Below, piece by piece: positions 23,758 through 32,433 of a DNA stretch of 47,256 nucleotides. The DNA comes from Atopobiaceae bacterium (GTDB taxonomy: Bacteria > Actinomycetota > Coriobacteriia > Coriobacteriales > Atopobiaceae). The position numbers and the translations under genes are program-made. The stretch spans positions 12,098-59,353 of the forward strand of contig JAUNEG010000004.1 in the NCBI GenBank assembly GCA_030525685.1, read 5' to 3'. Numbering within the stretch: the first letter of the stretch is position 1; each line of letters starts with the position of its first letter. The notes beneath the pieces were generated by a model that saw nothing but the letters and a program-made list of their open reading frames with translations, was not told the DNA's origin and made no database searches.

Positions 23758-24591
23758 CAAGCAGCCCACACACATACGAAAGTCATTGTTCAAGGAAATC
23801 CTGACAGTGATGAGTACGGCTTCTACCTGCAGTGGGCGGGCGGTAATGTAGGTGAAAATATCGCCACCTCGGATGAGATCGACAACTACCCGGGTATCCC
23901 GAACATCTCGGGTGCCGAAATCGGCACCAAGATGCAGGGGCACGCCGAGGCGGCGGGCTCCAAAACCGTCTACGCCATGGTCACGGGCATCGAGCGCACC
24001 GAGGACGGCACGTTCAAGATCAAGACGGACCAGGATGAGATCGAGGTCCCGGCCCTCATCGATCGCGCGCTCGGCGGGCGCGTCGACGCGCTCGGCGGCG
24101 TCTCCCTCGGGGCGCAGGTCGCTCTCGAGGCCCTTGCGCAGCGGCCGCAGATCGCGGGGCGCGCCGTCATCGAGAGCGCGCTTGCGCTCCCCTCGCGCTT
24201 GGTCCGCGTCCTCGTCGCGCCCGCCGTCGCCCTGAGCCACCCGCTCGTGCGGCGTTCCTGGTTCTCGCGGGCGCAGTTCGCGAGCCTCCATCTCCCCGAG
24301 GAGCTCTACGAGTCCTATTACCGTGACAGCTGCGCCATATCAAAGCGGGACATGATCGCCTTCATGCGGGCGAACGGCTCCTACCGGCTGAGGCCCGAGC
24401 TCGCGGGCTGCGGGGCGCGGGCCACCATTCTTGTCGGCGGCAGGGAGCCCCGCATCATGGTGCGCTCGGCGCGCGCCCTGGCTGAGGCCATGCCGGGCAG
24501 CACGCTTGTCGAGCACCCTGGCTGGCGGCACGGCGAGGCGAGCTTGTGGCATCCCGGGGTCTATCTCGAGGCGCTCGAGGGTCGCCCATGA
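23758..24591 (+). pseudogene. Chimeric open frame: thioredoxin reductase fragment joined to alpha/beta hydrolase fragment
   Basis: A single open frame made of unrelated pieces. The first ~25 codons resemble part of an AT-rich secreted protein. About 23836-24050 is the FAD-proximal part of a thioredoxin reductase (GENIATSDEIDNYPGIPNIS, HAEAAGSKTVYAMVTGIERT). From about 24051 to the stop it is the C-terminal two-thirds of an alpha/beta hydrolase (nucleophile elbow GVSLGAQ, then ATILVGGREPRIM and HPGWRHGEAS with the catalytic His). Neither domain is complete, and there is no good start codon for the whole; ATG at 23932 would give 219 residues. It is most simply a scar of deletions, though an expressed fusion cannot be excluded. 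Confidence 0.65.
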
Positions 24592-24716
24592 GCAAGCGTC
24601 CGAGCACCGCTACGGCAGATGCAAGGCGTTGCGTATCAAAATAGGACGAGAAGAACGCCCGTTCCGGGTCGATGCGGATCTCGCGCAGCCCCGCCAGCCA
24701 CTCGTATGAGAGACGC

Positions 24717-24934
24717 CGCACGTTCGACTTCCGCGCCGACCGCATGCGCAGGCCGCCGCGCACGACCTCGTCACTCCGCTCATGGCGGTGACCGCGAACT
24801 GCGACGTGCTCGAGGGGGAGGCGCCCGACTGCGTCGACCTCTCGCCCTGGATCTCCACCATTCGTGTCGCGGCAATCAGGGCAGATTCAGCGAATTGCGC
24901 CAATAGGCCACCAGAATATGCGGAGATTGACTAG
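24717..24934 (+). pseudogene. Sensor histidine kinase fragment
   Basis: A short piece with the H-box AHDLVTPLMAVTANCDVLEG, the dimerisation/phospho-acceptor helix of a HisKA kinase. Just upstream, in another frame, is RTFDFRADRMR, the usual lead-in helix, so a frameshift separates them. No ATPase domain follows; the frame stops at 24932-24934. The gap 24592-24716 holds a GAGAAGAACG copy and nothing else recognisable. Confidence 0.5.
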
Positions 24935-25001
24935 TAGAATGTGCGATAATCGTTCAGTATTAGGTGAACGCCCAGGGAAACGCCTAGGGAAGACGGCCAA
25001 C

Positions 25002-26171
25002 ATGATCGAGCGTGAGATGGCAGCAAAGTTACTCGAGCTCGCCGAGCAGTATCCCATCGTGTCGATTACCGGTCCCAGGCAGAGCGGCAAGAGCACCCTT
25101 GCCAAGAGCTCCTTTCCCGATTATGAGTACCTATCCTTCGAGAATCCTGATGTCCGGAGTTCGTTCGAGGATGATCCGGTGACCTTTCTCAGACGTCATG
25201 GGTCGCACGTCATCTTTGATGAGGCGCAGCGTGTTCCGGAGCTCTTCTCGTATCTGCAGGGAGTCGTCGACGAGTCGGGACAGCTCGGGCAGTTTGTCAT
25301 CACGGGCTCTCAGAACTTCCTGCTCATGAAATCTGTCAGCCAGTCGCTTGCGGGCAGGGTCGCGCTGTTCACCCTTCTCCCGCTTTCTCAGTTCGAGCTT
25401 GCCGCGTCGGGCAAAATGCCGTCGACACTACAAGAGTGGTTGTTCAGGGGCGGGTACCCGCGCCTGTACGATGCCGTCCGCGATCCGCGGGATTTCTTTC
25501 CCGATTACGTGCAGACGTATCTCGAGCGCGATGTCCGCTCCGAGCTGGGCGTGAGAAACCTCTCCGGCTTCCAAAGCTTCCTGCAGCTCTGCGCGCTGCG
25601 GTGCGGGGAACTGCTTAACGTGAGTTCGCTGGCTGCCGACTGTGGCATCTCACCCACCACGGCCCGCGAATGGCTCTCCATTCTCCAGGCGAGCCACATC
25701 GTGTTTCTGCTGCGCCCGTATTATTCAAACCGCACGAAGCGACTCGTGAAGTCACCGAAGCTCTATTTCCATGACACTGGGTTGGCGGCGCATCTCATGG
25801 GGCTCGAATCCGCCGACGACCTGTATGAGGACGAGGCGACAGGTCGGCTCTTTGAGTGCGCGGTCGTTGCCGAAGTATCGAAGCGTCTGTACGCGCGCAA
25901 AAGGACGCCGCGCCTCTCGTTCTGGCGAGACGACCACAAGCAGGAGGTAGACCTTCTCATCGAGCGGGGGCGAGACGTTGCCCGAGCGGTGGAGTGCAAG
26001 TCCTCCGCGACGTATCGCAGCCGCTACTTCGAGACGCTCAACCGCATTGCCGGCGAGCGCCTGGAGCTCGACGCCAAGCGGCAGGCCGTGGTATATGGTG
26101 GCGCGGAGTGCCTCTTCACGCGGATGGGGGAGCTCGTTTCGTGGACGGAGATGGAGCGGCTGCTTCCGTAG
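25002..26171 (+). CDS. AAA-type ATP-binding protein with DUF4143 domain (paralogue 2)
   Basis: 389 residues. AAA domain: Walker A ITGPRQSGKST (about 22-32), Walker B VIFDEAQRVPELFSYLQ, sensor FVITGSQNFLLM. The C-terminal DUF4143 part contains LFECAVVAEVSKRLY and the nuclease-like EVDLLIERG...AVECKSS (D-ExK pattern complete here). Start is the ATG at 25002 behind AGGGAAG; the open frame upstream is not protein-like. It belongs to a different subfamily from the copies at 18494 and 32488, which share the GVRR/GMRR Walker A form. No partner gene is obvious; upstream are gene fragments. Function unknown, possibly defence or mobile-element related. Confidence 0.85.
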   Translation: MIEREMAAKLLELAEQYPIVSITGPRQSGKSTLAKSSFPDYEYLSFENPDVRSSFEDDPVTFLRRHGSHVIFDEAQRVPELFSYLQGVVDESGQLGQFVITGSQNFLLMKSVSQSLAGRVALFTLLPLSQFELAASGKMPSTLQEWLFRGGYPRLYDAVRDPRDFFPDYVQTYLERDVRSELGVRNLSGFQSFLQLCALRCGELLNVSSLAADCGISPTTAREWLSILQASHIVFLLRPYYSNRTKRLVKSPKLYFHDTGLAAHLMGLESADDLYEDEATGRLFECAVVAEVSKRLYARKRTPRLSFWRDDHKQEVDLLIERGRDVARAVECKSSATYRSRYFETLNRIAGERLELDAKRQAVVYGGAECLFTRMGELVSWTEMERLLP

Positions 26172-26402
26172 TATGGATGACGCTGGCCGCTTGTCATGAG
26201 ATGACCACGAACACGAACGCCAGCATCGCGACGAACATGATCGTGAAGACGAGGTCGCTCCACCCGCCAAAGAGGACGCAGCGCGCCGGCTGCGGCACGC
26301 TGCGTCCACATCGTCATACAGTTCTTCTTGCCCGCCTTGGTGACAACGGAGAGGTGGATGTACTGAGCGAAATGCGCCTCCCATCCATGGCGGGCGTCAG
26401 AT
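26172..26402. other. Gap with a minus-strand membrane-peptide remnant
   Basis: On the minus strand, 26196-26272 reads CVLFGGWSDLVFTIMFVAML followed by AFVFVVIS and a stop, a clear membrane helix. No start codon or upstream protein context remains in frame. It looks like the 3' end of a lost membrane gene. The rest of the gap has no recognisable gene. Confidence 0.35.
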
Positions 26403-26431
26403 GGCCCCGGAGTTCACTCGGCTCCGGGGCC
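26403..26431. terminator. Strong GC hairpin downstream of the flavodoxin gene
   Basis: GGCCCCGGAG (26403-26412) and CTCCGGGGCC (26422-26431) form a perfect 10-bp stem with a 9-nt loop, 13 bp beyond the flavodoxin stop codon. There is no T-tract on either side, so it may be a Rho-independent-like pause or an RNA-stabilising hairpin rather than a classic terminator. Confidence 0.6.
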
Positions 26432-26444
26432 TCAGCTTGAGCCA

Positions 26445-26873
26445 TCACGCCTCGACGAGGCTCCTTGCAGCCGCCTCGAGCTCGGCGACGGCATCGTCAT
26501 CGGGGGCCTCGTTGGCAATCACGGTGCAGACCATGTTCACGCCCGCCCCCTCCGCGTCTGCCCGCCAGGTCTCCATCCACTCGCCGGTGCCCCAGCCGTA
26601 GCTGCCGAACAGCACCACGGGCTTGTCGCCCAGCGCGTCGCGGCATGCCTCCCAGACGGGCTCGAACTCGTCGGACTCCAGCTCCTCGGCGCCCATGGCG
26701 GGGCAGCCAAAGGCGAGCGCGTCATAGTTGGGCACATCTTCCGCTGAGAAGTCCGCGACGGGCACGACGCGAGCCTCCGCCCCTGCGTCGGCGACGCCCG
26801 CCTCGAGCGCATGGGCCATCTCCTCAGTGTTGCCCGTTCCCGTCCAGTACACGATTGCGATGTTCTTGCTCAT
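26445..26873 (-). CDS. Flavodoxin
   Basis: Small FMN electron carrier of 142 residues. The phosphate-binding loop is YWTGTGNTEEMA (residues 8-19); FMN-flanking loops are CPAMGAEELE and GSYGWGTGEWM. Flavodoxins replace ferredoxin under iron limitation. Start at 26873 follows GGAGGGAG. The DUF3793 gene lies 38 nt upstream on the same strand, so they are probably one transcript. The nearby siderophore-type ABC genes fit an iron-starvation module. Confidence 0.93.
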   Translation of the reverse strand: MSKNIAIVYWTGTGNTEEMAHALEAGVADAGAEARVVPVADFSAEDVPNYDALAFGCPAMGAEELESDEFEPVWEACRDALGDKPVVLFGSYGWGTGEWMETWRADAEGAGVNMVCTVIANEAPDDDAVAELEAAARSLVEA

Positions 26874-26911
26874 GGAAGTCTCCCTCCGTCGTGCGGGCTC
26901 AGCCGCCCCTG

Positions 26912-27580
26912 TTATGCCGCTGCCATCCGGAGAAGCCCTCGCAGGGGCGTTCCCTCGGAGTAGAGCCTCTTGATTTTGAGCTCCTCGTGCTCGAGCTCTT
27001 TGAAGCGCCGCAGCGCCTCGTCCACGTCTCCGTAGACCTTCCAGCGTCCGCACGCCCGCGCCCCCTGGCCCCCGTCCGACATGAAGCCGTCGACGTCCTC
27101 GATGGGATAGCCGAGGACAAAGCCGATCTCGTGGGGAAAGGGGGCTCCGTTGCCGTAGTAGGCGCGCAGGCGGCGCCTGAGCTCCCTCATGAGTACTCCG
27201 CTGCGAGAGGGGAGGTGGTTCTTGGCGAGAAACGGCCTCACGCCTACGCCGGAAAGGAGGAGCCGGATGTTTCGCGGACGCCAGATGAGCAGCATGGCCC
27301 GCCCTTCTCGCCATCCCAGCAGGGAAACGCGCACGCCGAAGCGTCGGAGGTGCCACGCGTAGGTTCCTATGAGGGTCTTTACATGAAGGCGGCGCATGGA
27401 GGCCGGGTGTGCGGAATCGTCGGGCGGCATCCGGAAGCCAAAGACTGCGGCAGGCTTGCGCCCCGCGAGCACGATGCCCGCCTGACAGACGAGACAGCGC
27501 ACGAACCTCGCCTCAAGATGCTCCTGGGGCGAGGCGTCGCTGGCGTCAACGGCAAGGCAGATGTCCATTCCCTGACCCAT
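26912..27580 (-). CDS. DUF3793 family protein
   Basis: 222-residue soluble protein of a family with no known function. Family features: HLEARFVRCLVCQAGIVLAG in the N-terminal part, and FPHEIGFVLGYPIEDVDGFM near residue 150, followed by CGRWKVYGD. Start: ATG at 27580 has GGAGG only 3 nt upstream; ATG at 27568 (MDICLAV) is an alternative. DUF3793 genes are commonly found beside flavodoxin and iron-transport genes in gut anaerobes, as here, so a role in iron or flavin metabolism is a reasonable guess. A GTTAG-N6-CTAAC palindrome lies directly upstream. Confidence 0.85.
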   Translation of the reverse strand: MGQGMDICLAVDASDASPQEHLEARFVRCLVCQAGIVLAGRKPAAVFGFRMPPDDSAHPASMRRLHVKTLIGTYAWHLRRFGVRVSLLGWREGRAMLLIWRPRNIRLLLSGVGVRPFLAKNHLPSRSGVLMRELRRRLRAYYGNGAPFPHEIGFVLGYPIEDVDGFMSDGGQGARACGRWKVYGDVDEALRRFKELEHEELKIKRLYSEGTPLRGLLRMAAA

Positions 27581-27592
27581 ACGCCTCCAATA

Positions 27593-27631
27593 GTTAGTTA
27601 CTTCTAACTCTGTTGAGCATAGAGTAAACTA
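27593..27631. promoter_or_regulatory. Candidate operator GTTAG-N6-CTAAC upstream of DUF3793-flavodoxin
   Basis: A perfect palindrome GTTAG TTACTT CTAAC (27593-27608) lies about 13 bp before the start codon, with further AACTAA repeats up to 27637 in an AT-rich block. A related palindrome sits at 31316-31336 before the ABC/AraC genes. The half-sites resemble DtxR/IdeR-type boxes (TTAGG...CCTAA) only loosely, so the regulator is uncertain. Confidence 0.5.
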
Positions 27632-27648
27632 AAACTAACATATTGTCC

Positions 27649-27683
27649 ATGATCCAAAAAGGGACAGCCCCCTTTTGGATCAT
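27649..27683. terminator. Hairpin over the stop codon of the ABC gene (GGGACAG-loop family)
   Basis: ATGATCCAAAA (27649-27659) and TTTTGGATCAT (27673-27683) form an 11-bp perfect stem around an AGGGACAGCCCCC loop. It covers the stop codon of the ABC gene, and on the minus strand the A/T-rich stem base could serve as terminator. The same loop type recurs at 32344-32376 and 33776-33808 with different stems. Confidence 0.65.
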
Positions 27684-29413
27684 AGCAACCAGTCCGCGCT
27701 CTCGGTTTGCAGGCGCACCATGCGAGCGAAGAGGCCGTTCGCGGCGAGAAGCTCTTCCGGGGTGCCTTGCTCGGCCACGCGGCCGTCCTCGAGCACCACG
27801 ATCTTGTCTGCGCTCATGACGGTGCGCATGCGGTGGGCGATCACGATGACGGTCTTGCCGGCGAGCAGACGCGACAGCGCCTCCTGGACCTGCGTCTCGT
27901 TCTCCACGTCGAGCGACGCCGTTGCCTCGTCCAGGAGCACGACAGGTGCGTCCTTGAGCAGCGCCCGCGCGATGGAGATGCGCTGGCGCTCGCCGCCGGA
28001 GAGCCTCGCGCCGTTCTCGCCGATCATCGTGTCGTACCCCTGCGGCAGGCGGCTCACGAACTCGTCGCAGTTGGCGGCGCGTGCAGCGGCGAGCACCTCC
28101 TCGTCGGTGGCGCCGCGCCGTCCCAGGCGGATGTTGCCCATCACCGTGTCATCAAAGAGCAGCACGTCCTGGAAGACCACGGAGAAGTCACCGAGAAGGA
28201 CCTCGGGGTCTACGGTCGCCACGTCCACGCCGCCCACGGTGACGCGTCCCGCGTCGGAGTCCCACAGGCGCGCGGCCAGCCTCGCGCACGTGGACTTGCC
28301 GGAACCGGAGGGTCCCACGAGCGCCGTGACCTCGCCCTCGCGCGCCGTGAACGTCGCGCCATCGAGGACCTTCTCGCCGCGATCGTAGGAGAAGGACACG
28401 TCCTTGAAGGTAACATCGTGCCCGGCAGGCTCGTACTTCTCGCCGCCCTGTGCGAGCGGCTCCTCGTAGAAGCCCTTCATGCGCGCCGCGGCAGTCTTGG
28501 CCGAGAAGAGCTCGGCGATGAGCATGAGGCACTGGTCGAAGGGCGCGTAGATGCGGCTCACCACCACAAGGAAGGCGAAGAACGTCATGAACGTGCACGA
28601 CCCTTCCAGGATGAGCGCCGCGCCCACGAGCACCGTGGTGGCAAGGCCCAGGCGCAGCACGATCTGGGCGCCGTTGACGGCGATGCCGCAGGCGATCTCC
28701 GAGCGGGCGGCCTGGCGCTCCGCGGCGTCAACATCGGAGTGGATGTGCTCGAGGTAGCGCTCCTCCTGGTTGGTCGCGCGCACCTCGCGCACGCACTCGA
28801 GCGCCTCCTGGATGTCCTCCGAGGTGGCGAGGCCGCGCATGCGCGTAGCCTCCATCATGGGTTGGAGGGCCCGCCGCGCGCCGAAGAGGATCGCGAGCCC
28901 CACCGGGCAGCTCCAGAGCGACGCGAGCGCGAGCCGCCAGTCAAAGGAGAGCAGGCACACGGCCGCCACGACGAGCGTGATATAGGCGCCATAGAGCTCT
29001 GGCAGCACGTGGCTGTAGGCGTGCTCGGTGGTCTTGACGTCGGTCATGAGGGTCTCGGTGAGGTCGGCGAGGTCGCGACGGCCGAAGAAGCCCAGGGGCA
29101 GCTTGCGCAGGCGCTCGGCGAGGCTGATGCGCTGCCTTCCGCTCTCCTTGTAGATGACGCCGTACTGGTAGTAGTAGGCCCAGTACTCCGTCACGAAGAG
29201 CGCGATGGCAAAGGCGACGAGGCCCGCTGCGTACGGGAGGAGGCTCGGCAGCGGCGCGCCCTCGGTAAAGTGTGCCACGAGCTCGCTCATGAGCAGGTAG
29301 AGGGCGCCTACTCCGCCAAAGACCACGAGGTTCGAGGCGGCCGTCCACACAGCGCCGAGCTTGACGTTGCGCATACCCTCGTCGGTGAGGGCGTACTTCT
29401 CCTGGATGCTCAT
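27680..29413 (-). CDS. ABC transporter, membrane-ATPase fusion (YbtQ-like half)
   Basis: 577-residue half-transporter. Six membrane helices in residues 1-320. ATPase: Walker A GPSGSGKST, signature LSGGERQRI, Walker B VVLLDEATA, switch His in IAHRM. It starts immediately after the stop of the upstream ABC gene (TAG-ATG), so a heterodimer is expected. Paired membrane-ATPase fusions next to an AraC regulator match the yersiniabactin YbtP/YbtQ importer layout. Exporter-fold ABC systems of this type import ferric siderophores in several bacteria, and the adjacent flavodoxin and DUF3793 genes support an iron role. The substrate remains unproven; multidrug export is the alternative. Confidence 0.87.
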   Translation of the reverse strand: MSIQEKYALTDEGMRNVKLGAVWTAASNLVVFGGVGALYLLMSELVAHFTEGAPLPSLLPYAAGLVAFAIALFVTEYWAYYYQYGVIYKESGRQRISLAERLRKLPLGFFGRRDLADLTETLMTDVKTTEHAYSHVLPELYGAYITLVVAAVCLLSFDWRLALASLWSCPVGLAILFGARRALQPMMEATRMRGLATSEDIQEALECVREVRATNQEERYLEHIHSDVDAAERQAARSEIACGIAVNGAQIVLRLGLATTVLVGAALILEGSCTFMTFFAFLVVVSRIYAPFDQCLMLIAELFSAKTAAARMKGFYEEPLAQGGEKYEPAGHDVTFKDVSFSYDRGEKVLDGATFTAREGEVTALVGPSGSGKSTCARLAARLWDSDAGRVTVGGVDVATVDPEVLLGDFSVVFQDVLLFDDTVMGNIRLGRRGATDEEVLAAARAANCDEFVSRLPQGYDTMIGENGARLSGGERQRISIARALLKDAPVVLLDEATASLDVENETQVQEALSRLLAGKTVIVIAHRMRTVMSADKIVVLEDGRVAEQGTPEELLAANGLFARMVRLQTESADWLL

Positions 29414-31249
29414 CTACTCCACCTCCGCGGCGCTCGTGATGCGCCAGCTCACGGACTTCTCGTAGTCGGCCCACATGCGGGCGTAGGGGCCGCCCGCCGC
29501 CAGCAGCTTGTCATGCGTGCCCTGCTCGGCCACGCGCCCGGCGTCGAGCACCACGATCTTGTCCGCGTTCCGCACCGTGGAGAGGCGGTGCGCGATCATG
29601 AGGACGGTGCGCGGCGAGCCGTCGCGCCCGCGGGCGAGTCGCTTGAAGGCGGCCTGAATCTTGACCTCGTTCTCCGGGTCGGCAAAGGCCGTCGCCTCGT
29701 CGAGCACCACCACCGGAGCATCCTTCAGAATCGCGCGGGCGATCATGAGGCGCTGCACCTCGCCGCCGGAGAGGTGTGTCCCGCCCGTCCCCACGAGCGT
29801 GTCGGCGCCCTGGGGCAGCTTCTCCAGGATGTCCGCGCACTGGGCGGCGTCAAGGGCGGCGAGCGCCTCCTCGCGGGTGGCCTCGGGGCGCGCGGCGCGC
29901 ACGTTCTCCAGGATCGTCTGGCGGAAGGGGCGGTTGGCCTGGAAGACAAAGGCCACGCGGTCCATGAGGTCGTGCGGGTCCATCTGGCGCACGTCCACCC
30001 CGCCAAGCGTCACGCGGCCCGAGTCCACGTCCCAGAAGCGCGGCACGAGGCTCGCCGCCGTGGTCTTGCCGCCGCCGGAGGGGCCCACGAGCGCCACCGT
30101 CGCGCCGGCCAGAACCTCAAAGCTCACGTGGTCGAGCGCCGGGGCGTCCGCGCCCTCGTAGGTAAAGGATACGTCCTCGAAGCGGATGGCGTTGCCCGCG
30201 GGCGTGCGAGGTACGGCGGGGGCGGAGATCACGGGCGCAGCCAGCACCTCCTCGACGCGCGAGACCGCGTCCGCAGCGGACTGAAACGCCTCGGACATGA
30301 ACATCACTCGCGTCATGGCGGTGGGGACCACGGCCGAGAAGATCGCGTAGAACGCGAAGTTGGCCAGAAAGCGCGCGAAGTCGCCCTCGCCGGGCGCAAC
30401 GAGGATTGCCACCGGTACGAGGAAGATCGCGACGCCGTTGATGATGGTGAGCGAGAGCGACTGCGGCGTCTGGCACCACGTGACGGCGTAGTCCTGTGCG
30501 AGCCGCGTGAACTCCTCGATGGCGTCATGGAACGCACGGAAGCTGTAGACCGTCTGCTGGAACACCTTGACCACGGGAATGCCGCGCACGTACTCGGTGC
30601 CGGTCTTGTTCATCTTGACGAGCGACTCCATGTAGCGCGTCATGAAGTCCATGCCACGCCCGCCCATCATGTAGAACATGCAGCCGAGCGAGATGATCAC
30701 CGCAACGAGGCACGCGAGACCGAGTCGCCAGTCAAAGACGAAGAACAGCACCAGCATGCCGACGATCATGGCAATGCTGCCTGCGGTGTCAGGGAGCTTA
30801 TGGGCGAGAAGCCCCTCGGTCTCGGCGGCGCAGCCGTCCACGACGCGGCGAAGCGCGCCGCTCGCGTGCGTGTCGAAGTAGCCCAGACTCGCGTGCATGA
30901 GGTGGTCCGTGGTGCGCTTGCGCATGTTGGACGCGCAGCGGAAGGCCGCGAGGTGCGTGCACATGAGGCTGGCGAAGTAAATGAGGATGCTCGCGGCCGC
31001 AAGGCCGAACGCCCACCAGCCGTATGCGGCGATGCCAGTGGCCGCGCCCCAGTTGGGGGCCACGGCGATGAGGTCGCGCGCTACGAGCCAGATGCAGACG
31101 TACGGGCCAAAGCTCACGAGCATCGAGACGGCCGAGAGCGCGCAGCCCAGGTACGTGAGCGTTTTGCGCGGACCGGCGAAGGCGAGCAGTCGGCTCACGG
31201 CGCCCTTGTTGCGGGCGCCTCTCGCCTTGTTTGCTTGAGAGTCAGACAT
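29414..31249 (-). CDS. ABC transporter, membrane-ATPase fusion (YbtP-like half)
   Basis: 611-residue half-transporter, first gene of the pair. Membrane domain about 25-330, ATPase with Walker A GPSGGGKTT, signature LSGGEVQRL (Glu in place of Gln at the fifth position), Walker B VVVLDEATA, and IAHRL. Start follows AAGGAGG. It is divergent from the AraC regulator gene across 125 bp holding a palindrome. The conserved order ABC-ABC with a divergent AraC gene suggests regulated uptake or export of a specific small molecule, most likely a siderophore or other iron chelate. Confidence 0.87.
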   Translation of the reverse strand: MSDSQANKARGARNKGAVSRLLAFAGPRKTLTYLGCALSAVSMLVSFGPYVCIWLVARDLIAVAPNWGAATGIAAYGWWAFGLAAASILIYFASLMCTHLAAFRCASNMRKRTTDHLMHASLGYFDTHASGALRRVVDGCAAETEGLLAHKLPDTAGSIAMIVGMLVLFFVFDWRLGLACLVAVIISLGCMFYMMGGRGMDFMTRYMESLVKMNKTGTEYVRGIPVVKVFQQTVYSFRAFHDAIEEFTRLAQDYAVTWCQTPQSLSLTIINGVAIFLVPVAILVAPGEGDFARFLANFAFYAIFSAVVPTAMTRVMFMSEAFQSAADAVSRVEEVLAAPVISAPAVPRTPAGNAIRFEDVSFTYEGADAPALDHVSFEVLAGATVALVGPSGGGKTTAASLVPRFWDVDSGRVTLGGVDVRQMDPHDLMDRVAFVFQANRPFRQTILENVRAARPEATREEALAALDAAQCADILEKLPQGADTLVGTGGTHLSGGEVQRLMIARAILKDAPVVVLDEATAFADPENEVKIQAAFKRLARGRDGSPRTVLMIAHRLSTVRNADKIVVLDAGRVAEQGTHDKLLAAGGPYARMWADYEKSVSWRITSAAEVE

Positions 31250-31315
31250 CGAAGCCTCCTTGCCCTCGTGCCTTGATTGGTATTCCGCCGCACCGTATCA
31301 TTGGAGTCGTTACTT

Positions 31316-31336
31316 GTTAGCTTTGGTTAACTAACC
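31316..31336. promoter_or_regulatory. Candidate operator in the ABC/AraC divergent region
   Basis: GTTAG (31316-31320) and CTAAC (31331-31335) form an inverted repeat, and inside it GGTTA AC TAACC (31325-31336) is a second, tighter palindrome. It matches the half-sites upstream of DUF3793-flavodoxin at 27593-27608. A shared iron-responsive regulator or the AraC protein itself could bind both. Confidence 0.5.
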
Positions 31337-31374
31337 TTGGACGATTCCTCAAGGGAGGCGGACGAACCCTCAAG

Positions 31375-32379
31375 ATGACGGGCATGGGAGACATTCCCCG
31401 CGAGCTCGTTGCGCTCTTCGAGCCGCAGGTCGAGCAGCTTGGCGTGCGTCTCGAGCGCCGGGGCGGCATCTGGTTGGGCGAGGCGCGCGGCTCCGTGGCG
31501 ACAGGTTCGATGTGGCTTTGCGCTCCGGCGCCGCACTGTCTCGTGCTCTGTCACGACGTCACTCCGCTTGAGGACATGCCGCTCGTCGAGGGGTCGCTCG
31601 GGCCGTACGCCTGCGCCTGCACGATGGGGGACGACGCGGTTGTGTGCTCGCGGGACTGCGGTCTCCCGATCAGGTTCGTCGGTGCGGGAGGTGGCGCACG
31701 GCATCCACGGGACGAGGTGGCCACGTTCGTCGAGTACGGTCCCCGCTCGCTCTCAAGTCACCTGCTCGCCGGTCACGTCTACCGCTCCCGCTCCATCATC
31801 TGTCTGCTCGACTTCTTCGACGAGCTGGACCGAAGCTATCCGGGGGAGTTCGGCGGGCTCTTCTCGGCGTTTGACGGTGCTTGGGGTCCCGAGGCCAAGG
31901 GAGTGATTCGTCATGCGCTCGGCAACATACCCGCGGACCCGCCGCTCGGTCCCGGCGGGTCGCTCGGGCTTCTCTCGACCGTCACCTTCCTCATGGCGTC
32001 TCTGGCGGCGGACGGGAAAGACGCTGGCCAAGACGAAAGCGAGCTGGTGAGTCGCGCGAAGAGGTTCTTGTCGGCTGCCGTAGAGGAGGGCGGAGCGCCG
32101 CCTTCTATCGACGAACTGGCCCGTAGGCTCTACGTGAGCCGGTCACGGCTCTGTGACGCGTTCAGGTGCGAGACGGGACAGGGCGTGGGCGCATATGCGC
32201 GCGAGCTGCGGATGGAACGCGCGTGCCGTCTCCTCGAGGACGGGGCTCATACCGTCGTCGAGGTCGCCGTTCTTCTCGGCTACCCAAGCCCCTCGGCCTT
32301 CTGCCACGCCTTCTCCGACTTCACGGGCCTGTCCCCGCGAGCGTGGGTCAAAAGGAGACTGCCCGCTTTTGACCCATGA
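31375..32379 (+). CDS. AraC-family transcriptional regulator
   Basis: 334 residues. The last ~100 form two HTH motifs: IDELARRLYVSRSRLCDAFR and VVEVAVLLGYPSPSAFCHAF, followed by GLSPRAWVKRR, the AraC/XylS signature. The N-terminal 200 residues have Cys-rich loops (AHCL-like and YACACTMGDDAVVCSRDCGL) and no clear cupin; similar sensors of iron chelates exist (YbtA type), but this is inference. The start is uncertain: ATG 31375 has GGAGG 16 nt upstream, ATG 31384 is possible. Its last codons form a hairpin. It probably activates the divergent ABC pair. Confidence 0.85.
   Translation: MTGMGDIPRELVALFEPQVEQLGVRLERRGGIWLGEARGSVATGSMWLCAPAPHCLVLCHDVTPLEDMPLVEGSLGPYACACTMGDDAVVCSRDCGLPIRFVGAGGGARHPRDEVATFVEYGPRSLSSHLLAGHVYRSRSIICLLDFFDELDRSYPGEFGGLFSAFDGAWGPEAKGVIRHALGNIPADPPLGPGGSLGLLSTVTFLMASLAADGKDAGQDESELVSRAKRFLSAAVEEGGAPPSIDELARRLYVSRSRLCDAFRCETGQGVGAYARELRMERACRLLEDGAHTVVEVAVLLGYPSPSAFCHAFSDFTGLSPRAWVKRRLPAFDP
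32344..32376. terminator. Hairpin over the 3' end of the AraC gene
   Basis: TGGGTCAAAAG (32344-32354) pairs perfectly with CTTTTGACCCA (32366-32376) around GAGACTGCCCG. It encodes the last residues of the AraC protein and ends 3 nt before the end of the stop codon. Same loop style as the hairpins at 27649-27683 and 33776-33808; a gene-end REP-like element or terminator. Confidence 0.65.
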
Positions 32380-32433
32380 GGCAGTCTATACATGCGAGTC
32401 AACATTTATCGATTATGGTCGACAAAATTACTT

